DNA from: Planctomycetota bacterium
GTDB taxonomy: Bacteria; Planctomycetota; Phycisphaerae; Phycisphaerales; SM1A02
Assembly: GCA_016872915.1 (NCBI GenBank)
Contig: VGYQ01000022.1
Coordinates: forward strand, 1-34,565
Reading direction: 5' to 3'
DNA length: 34,565 nt
Position numbers and translations under genes: made by a program. This document shows, one piece after another, positions 30,062 through 34,565 of this stretch; within the stretch, counting starts at the first letter, position 1, and each line of letters begins with the position of its first letter. The notes below the pieces were generated by a model. The model worked only from the letters and a program-made list of their open reading frames with translations, was not told the DNA's origin and searched no databases.

Positions 30062-31831
30062 ATGAGCGCACTTTCCGATATAGATCCGAGCGAACTCAAG
30101 GGGCGCAAGCTCGGTCGAGTTCTTACCAAGATGGGCAAGATCACTCGTGAGCAGGTGCACGAGGCGATCTCTGCAAGGACGGTCGATCCAACAAAGGGGC
30201 GGAAGAAGCTCGGCGAAGTGCTCATCGAGATGGGGCTCATCAGTGCTCAGGACCTCGCGGCTGCTCTTGCTGGTCAGCGTGGATTCCGATTTGTTCCGCT
30301 GGCGGGGAAAGTCATCCCACCCGAAACGCTGCGTGCGCTCACTCCCGAGGCGGCGACTGTCATGCGGGTTGTGCCGCTTGAGATCGATCCAGCCGCAAAG
30401 ACCATTACGGTCGCAATCGGTTCGGCCGGCAATTTCCAGGCGATCGACAACCTGCGGATGAACATGTTCCCTGGGTACTCGATCACGGTTGTGATCTCTC
30501 CGTCCGCCGACATCGACGCGCTGATCAAGAAGGAGTACGCGCGGAAGTCGGAAAGCGCCGAACTCTTTTCGGAGGTGGATCGCTCCGAGGCAGTCAAGAA
30601 CCTGCAGGGGCGCGGTGACTCGGTCGATGTGGCGTCGCTTGTCGACGCGGGCAGCGACAACGCGGTCGTTCAACTCGTGACCAACATGCTCGTCCAGGCG
30701 ATCGCCAACGGAGCTTCCGACATTCATCTGGAACCGTTCGAGGACGAGTTCAAGATGCGTTATCGCATCGATGGTGTGCTGTACGAGATGAAGAATCCGC
30801 CAAAGGAGATCGCGATGGCGATCGTCAGCCGCGTCAAGATTCTCGCGAAGCTCGACATCGCTGAACGCCGTCTTCCGCAGGACGGACGCATCAGTTACCA
30901 GTTGTCTGCGGACCGCGATCCGATCGATCTTCGTGTCGCTGTTCTGCCGACCATGTACGGCGAGTCGGTGGTGCTCCGTGTGCTCGATCGTTCGGCTGTG
31001 CAGTTGGAACTGGACCGCATTGGGCTCCGCGAAGATGAGCTGGAGAAGATGCGCTACATCATCAACAAGCCCAATGGCATCGTGCTCGTGACGGGACCAA
31101 CGGGCTCGGGCAAGACCACCACGCTCTACGCGGCACTGCGTGAGTTGAACCAGATTGATACAAAGATTCTGACCGCGGAGGATCCGGTCGAGTACGACAT
31201 CCACGGCATGGTGCAGTGCCAAGTGAATCTGGATCAGGAACTGACCTTTGCCAAGTTGCTGCGCTCCTTCCTTCGGCAGGATCCCGACATCATTCTCGTG
31301 GGCGAGGTGCGCGATCTCGAAACGGCACAGATCTCCATCCAGGCCAGCCTGACTGGTCACTTGGTGTTTGCAACGCTCCATACGAACGATGCGCCAAGTT
31401 CCATCTTGCGTTTGCTCGATCTTGGCGTGGAGTCCTTCCTCTTGACTGCGACGATCGAGGCGATCGTTGCGCAGCGTCTTGTTCGGCGGATCTGCACGCA
31501 ATGCAAGGAGCAGTTCACGCCATCGCACGAACAGCTTCTGGAACTCAGCATGCAACCGGCAGATGTAGCGGGGCGGCAGTTCTTCCGAGGACGTGGATGC
31601 GACCGCTGCACCAAGACTGGCTACAAGGGGCGAATGGCGCTCTTTGAGATCATGCTGATGGATGACGAGCTGCGCGAGTTGGTCATGCGACAGGCATCGA
31701 CCGCTGTCCTTCAGGCGGAGGCGCGCAAGCGCGGCATGAGGACGCTCCGTGAGTCGGGATTGCTGGCCCTGTACGAGGGACAGACCACCATTGATGAGAT
31801 CGTTCGAGAAACGATTCTGACAGGAGACTGA
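30062..31831 (+). CDS. pilB: PilB/GspE-type assembly ATPase, second copy
   Basis: Second assembly ATPase, 589 residues, directly before pilC, so it is the better candidate for the PilB partner of PilC. The MshEN-type N-terminal domain has two recognisable half-repeats (KLGRVLTKMGKI..., and KLGEVLIEMGLISAQDLAAALAGQ). The second fits the pattern that binds cyclic di-GMP in MshE; binding here is inferred. The core has ASDIHLEPFEDEFKMRYRIDG, Walker A GPTGSGKT from residue 345, EDPVEY, Walker B IILVGEVRDLETA, the His box TGHLVFATLHTNDAPSS and zinc cysteines CTQC...CDRC. ATG 30062 has GAGGT upstream. pilC starts two bases after the stop. Confidence 0.93.
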   Translation: MSALSDIDPSELKGRKLGRVLTKMGKITREQVHEAISARTVDPTKGRKKLGEVLIEMGLISAQDLAAALAGQRGFRFVPLAGKVIPPETLRALTPEAATVMRVVPLEIDPAAKTITVAIGSAGNFQAIDNLRMNMFPGYSITVVISPSADIDALIKKEYARKSESAELFSEVDRSEAVKNLQGRGDSVDVASLVDAGSDNAVVQLVTNMLVQAIANGASDIHLEPFEDEFKMRYRIDGVLYEMKNPPKEIAMAIVSRVKILAKLDIAERRLPQDGRISYQLSADRDPIDLRVAVLPTMYGESVVLRVLDRSAVQLELDRIGLREDELEKMRYIINKPNGIVLVTGPTGSGKTTTLYAALRELNQIDTKILTAEDPVEYDIHGMVQCQVNLDQELTFAKLLRSFLRQDPDIILVGEVRDLETAQISIQASLTGHLVFATLHTNDAPSSILRLLDLGVESFLLTATIEAIVAQRLVRRICTQCKEQFTPSHEQLLELSMQPADVAGRQFFRGRGCDRCTKTGYKGRMALFEIMLMDDELRELVMRQASTAVLQAEARKRGMRTLRESGLLALYEGQTTIDEIVRETILTGD

Positions 31832-31833
31832 TC

Positions 31834-33129
31834 ATGCCAAGCTACGCATTCGAGGCTGCAAATACCGCGGGCAAGACCCAAAAGGGCACCATCGAGGCGG
31901 ACAACAGCGAGGATGCGATCAAGAAGATCCGCAGTCAGGGATTGTTCCCGACGGCGGTTCGCGAGCAAAAGGAAGCCAAGAAGGCGGCCGCGGCAAAGAA
32001 AAGGCAGCAGTTGGGAGCAAAGAAAAAGAAGCGTTCGATCGCCATCGGAGGCGTCAATCAAAAGCAGTTGACGCTCTTTACGCGGCAGATGTCCACGCTC
32101 CAGGACGCGGGTCTGCCGCTGCTTCGGTCGCTGCAGATTCTCGAAGATCAGCAGAAGCCATCCAAACTGAAGAACGTGTTGGAGGATGTCTGTGAAGCTG
32201 TGTCTTCTGGGTCCTCGCTCTCCGAGGCGTTCAATCAGCACCCGAAGGTCTTCAAGCGCTTGTACGTGAAGATGGTCGCTGCAGGTGAGGTCGGCGGTGT
32301 GCTCGATGTCGTGATGCGACGACTCTCCGAGTTCATGGAGAAGGCGCAGCGCCTGAAGCGGCGCATCATCGGCGCGATGATCTATCCGTCGGTGGTCATC
32401 CTGATTGCTGTAGCCATCGTCACAGGCATCATGTACTTCGTGATTCCGAAGTTCCAGGAGATCTTTGCGGACTTCGACATTGAACTGCCTGCCCTGACCA
32501 AGTGGCTTATCTCTGCAAGCCAGTGGGTGGCGGGGCAGCAGGATGGGCAGAAGGTGCCCGGCGTGCTTTGGATCATCATGTCGCCGTTCTTGATCTTCTT
32601 CTTCTTCAAGCTGGTGCGCATGACCAAGTTTGGGCGGGCAGTGACGGACGTGATACGAGTGAAGATCCCCGTCATCGGGGGGCTGGTTCGGAAGACGGCG
32701 ATTGCCCGCTTTACCCGCACGCTCGGAACACTCGTCGCTGCAGGTGTGCCGATTCTTGAGGCAATCACCATCACGCGCGATACATCTGGCAACTATGTCT
32801 TTGAGAAGGCGCTCACCAAGGTGCACGATTCGATCCGTGAGGGCGAGACCTTCGCAAAGCCGCTGCGCGAGAGCAAGGTGTGCGACGCGATCGTGGTGAA
32901 CATGATCGATGTCGGCGAGGAGACAGGCGATCTCGATTCCATGCTCATGAAGGTGGCGGACAACTACGACGAAGAGGTGGATGTCGCGGTGGCCAGCCTG
33001 CTTTCGCTTCTCGAACCGTTCATGGTGGTGATCCTCGGTGGCATTGTGGGCACCATCGTGCTCGCGCTGTTCCTCCCTCTGGTGTCCATGATCGAGAGCG
33101 TGTCGAGTTCTGCACAGAAGGGCAGTTGA
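31834..33129 (+). CDS. pilC: Pilus/secretion inner-membrane platform protein PilC/GspF
   Basis: Polytopic inner-membrane protein that couples the assembly ATPase to pilin insertion. 431 residues. The N-terminus YAFEAANTAGKTQKGTIEADN is the usual GspF/PilC opening and is followed by a Lys/Ala-rich linker (about 46-68). Two T2SF domains follow. The first starts LTLFTRQMSTLQDAGLPLLRSL and the second RFTRTLGTLVAAGVPILEAI, each ending in the MIDVGEETGDLD type motif or its equivalent (MVAAGEVGGVLD). Membrane helices are visible at about 186-212, 246-264 and near the C-terminus (FMVVILGGIVGTIVLALFLPLV). The stop overlaps the start of the first pseudopilin gene (TGATG). Confidence 0.95.
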   Translation: MPSYAFEAANTAGKTQKGTIEADNSEDAIKKIRSQGLFPTAVREQKEAKKAAAAKKRQQLGAKKKKRSIAIGGVNQKQLTLFTRQMSTLQDAGLPLLRSLQILEDQQKPSKLKNVLEDVCEAVSSGSSLSEAFNQHPKVFKRLYVKMVAAGEVGGVLDVVMRRLSEFMEKAQRLKRRIIGAMIYPSVVILIAVAIVTGIMYFVIPKFQEIFADFDIELPALTKWLISASQWVAGQQDGQKVPGVLWIIMSPFLIFFFFKLVRMTKFGRAVTDVIRVKIPVIGGLVRKTAIARFTRTLGTLVAAGVPILEAITITRDTSGNYVFEKALTKVHDSIREGETFAKPLRESKVCDAIVVNMIDVGEETGDLDSMLMKVADNYDEEVDVAVASLLSLLEPFMVVILGGIVGTIVLALFLPLVSMIESVSSSAQKGS

Positions 33130-34169
33130 TGAAGCGGCGCGCGTTCACCATCCTCGAACTCTTGACGGTGGTGGGGGTGATCGTCACGCTCGTGGGCATC
33201 TTGGTGGTCGGTATCTCCGCGGCGTCACGGAGCGCACAGGCGGCGAACACTCGGAACCTCATGTCATCCGTCAGCCGCGCGCTCGTGCAGTTCAAGGGCG
33301 ATGTCGGCTACTTCCCGCCAGCGCTCGGTCTCGGTCCCACTGCGCCGCAGGACACGGGCTACATGCGCGATCTGGTTCGTCCAGTTGTTGCCCCAGCAGG
33401 GCTGAACCCGCAGCAGATCACCACGCTGCAGACGTACTACTCGCTGACCACGCCGGTGGAGTACCTGATCGGTCCCGGCGGACGCGATCAGGATGGCTAC
33501 GGAGGCGTTGGTACAAGTCCGACGGGCCTTGGCGCGAAGGAGATGCCAAGTGTGGGGATTCGATCGCCGCTTCGTGATGGGGTGTGGGGAGCGCTTGCAT
33601 CGCCTCGGCAGTCCACGCCCGGGAATGGTGCGTACAACTCGCGCAACCTGCCGCGGGGCGCCCTGGAAGCCAACACATCCACCGATCCCAATGTGCAGGG
33701 ACGTTCGCTCGGACCGTACCTGGAACTGAAGGACGGCTCAGCGATTGGGGCGGTGGCGGGCTTCGATCAGAATGGCATGGTGGTCGTCGCGCGCCCTGGC
33801 GACAACCATTTCAACTCCAATGGTCCGAAGGTGCTCCTCGATTACTACGGGCAGCCGATTCGGTACTACCGCAAGGGGTACTCGAGCGATGATCCCCGGC
33901 GCACGGCAGGCAAGTCGTCGGGCTCTGGCGGCAGCAGTGGCATCGGCTGGGACCTGTCGGACATCTTCGTGCTTCGTCCGCAGCGTTTCACGCCCGGCAC
34001 CGAGTTGGTCGGTGCGGTGGATGCAAACAACGATGGCGCCACCTCGCGGCAGTTGCAGACGGCGGACTTTGCACTCTTTTCTTCGGGTCCCGATCAGCGC
34101 GTGAACAACTTTGTCCGGGCCGATGCAGAGCTCTTCAACGAAGACAACATCGTGGAGGTTGGAAACTGA
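33129..34169 (+). CDS. Type IV pilin-like/type II secretion pseudopilin, large, with Ala at the cleavage site
   Basis: Prepilin-type protein of 346 residues. A short basic leader is followed by A-FTILELLTVVGVIVTLVGILVVG, the class III signal and membrane helix, with Glu5 present. The residue before the cleavage Phe is Ala instead of the usual Gly. The body is long for a pseudopilin and rich in Gly/Pro/Tyr. The C-terminal part has VDANNDGATSRQ, which looks like a calcium-type DxNxDG loop. It is followed by ADFALFSSGPDQRVN...NEDNIVEVGN, an ending like GspG-type major pseudopilins and many planctomycete prepilin proteins. ATG 33129 overlaps the pilC stop. It probably forms part of a pilus or pseudopilus built by the upstream machinery. 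Confidence 0.85.
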   Translation: MKRRAFTILELLTVVGVIVTLVGILVVGISAASRSAQAANTRNLMSSVSRALVQFKGDVGYFPPALGLGPTAPQDTGYMRDLVRPVVAPAGLNPQQITTLQTYYSLTTPVEYLIGPGGRDQDGYGGVGTSPTGLGAKEMPSVGIRSPLRDGVWGALASPRQSTPGNGAYNSRNLPRGALEANTSTDPNVQGRSLGPYLELKDGSAIGAVAGFDQNGMVVVARPGDNHFNSNGPKVLLDYYGQPIRYYRKGYSSDDPRRTAGKSSGSGGSSGIGWDLSDIFVLRPQRFTPGTELVGAVDANNDGATSRQLQTADFALFSSGPDQRVNNFVRADAELFNEDNIVEVGN

Positions 34170-34565
34170 TGCGACGCGGATTCACGGTGCTGGAGTTGGT
34201 CGTGGTGATCGGCGTGATCCTGATCCTGATGGCTCTGGCGCTGACAGTGACAAGCACCGTGCTGACTGGCAATGACCGCCGCAGCATGCAGGGCACATTC
34301 CTGCTGCTCGATCAGGCGATCGCATCGTGGCAAGCGCAGACCGGACGCGAGTTGTCGTTTGGGCGCAGAACGCTTCCAACGGGCACCACGGGAACGCCCG
34401 ATTTCACGCTGTCGGCGACGGGTCCCTCCGCGGGGTTCGACATCTACGAGGAGAATCTCCAAACGCCCTACGCGATCTGTGTGATTCTCGAACGCTTGGC
34501 GTCGAACCCGGAAGCCGCGGAGATCATCGCCAAGATTCCGAGTACTGCCCTGCGGCTTGTTCCCA
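34169..34565 (+). CDS. Prepilin-type pseudopilin, N-terminal part (cut by window edge)
   Basis: First 132 codons of a second prepilin. The leader MRRG is followed by FTVLELVVVIGVILILMALAL, a canonical class III signal with Gly at -1 and Glu at +5. Cleavage and N-methylation by a PilD-type peptidase are expected. The following region (GTFLLLDQAIASWQAQTGRELSFG) is the usual long helix spine passing into the globular head. The start overlaps the preceding pseudopilin stop (TGATG), so both are translated together. The rest lies beyond the window; minor pseudopilin (GspH/I/J-like) is a guess. Confidence 0.85.
   Translation, partial: MRRGFTVLELVVVIGVILILMALALTVTSTVLTGNDRRSMQGTFLLLDQAIASWQAQTGRELSFGRRTLPTGTTGTPDFTLSATGPSAGFDIYEENLQTPYAICVILERLASNPEAAEIIAKIPSTALRLVP

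Noticed and set aside
29837-31555. 572-codon open frame on the minus strand across the second pilB
   Set aside because: Antisense shadow; the plus-strand frame has every motor motif in order.

Overview
The window looks like a chromosomal housekeeping segment from a high-GC, Gram-negative (LPS-making) bacterium, most likely a planctomycete of the Phycisphaerae type. The reasons are the style of the informational proteins, the lipid A gene, the YkgJ-type cysteine-cluster proteins, and a PilB/PilT/PilC plus pseudopilin cluster typical of that group. The taxon is inferred from family resemblance, not from a marker search. I saw no CRISPR array, insertion sequence, prophage, tRNA or rRNA.

Layout. 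(1) 1-1674: the start of aspS on the minus strand, divergent from lpxB. (2) 1692-6765: a complete branched-chain amino acid type ABC importer livK-H-M-G-F, tightly packed with overlapping start and stop codons. Its LivG carries an unusual membrane-like insertion inside the ATPase. (3) 6778-8778, minus: an unrecognised protein and two tandem cysteine-cluster (YkgJ-like) proteins, lying directly behind rpoC. (4) 8803-19859, minus: the ribosomal/RNA polymerase operon rplK-rplA-rplJ-rplL-rpoB-rpoC, without secE-nusG in front. A strong UUCG hairpin lies between rplL and rpoB, and look-alike promoters lie before rplK and rpoB. (5) 20053-24305, plus: tyrS, then three overlapping or closely spaced genes for an unknown soluble protein, a lipoprotein and a propeller-like/RDD membrane protein. 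(6) 24338-26755, minus: gnd-zwf, the oxidative pentose phosphate pathway. (7) 27017 to the end, plus: a type IV pilus/type II secretion-like cluster with two PilB/GspE ATPases around a PilT, then PilC and two pseudopilins, the second cut by the window end.

How they work together. The liv genes form one importer. The rpl-rpo genes supply the ribosome stalk and core RNA polymerase. gnd and zwf make NAD(P)H and ribulose-5-phosphate from glucose-6-phosphate. The last cluster should build and power a pilus or pseudopilus.

Most of the window is ordinary core genome. The items most worth a second look are the transmembrane hairpin inserted in LivG, the rplL-rpoB hairpin and paired promoters, a 50-codon reading frame with a full Shine-Dalgarno just upstream of (and in frame with) the TTG-started pilB, the TyrRS lacking both HIGH histidines, and the propeller-RDD fusion with its overlapping neighbours.
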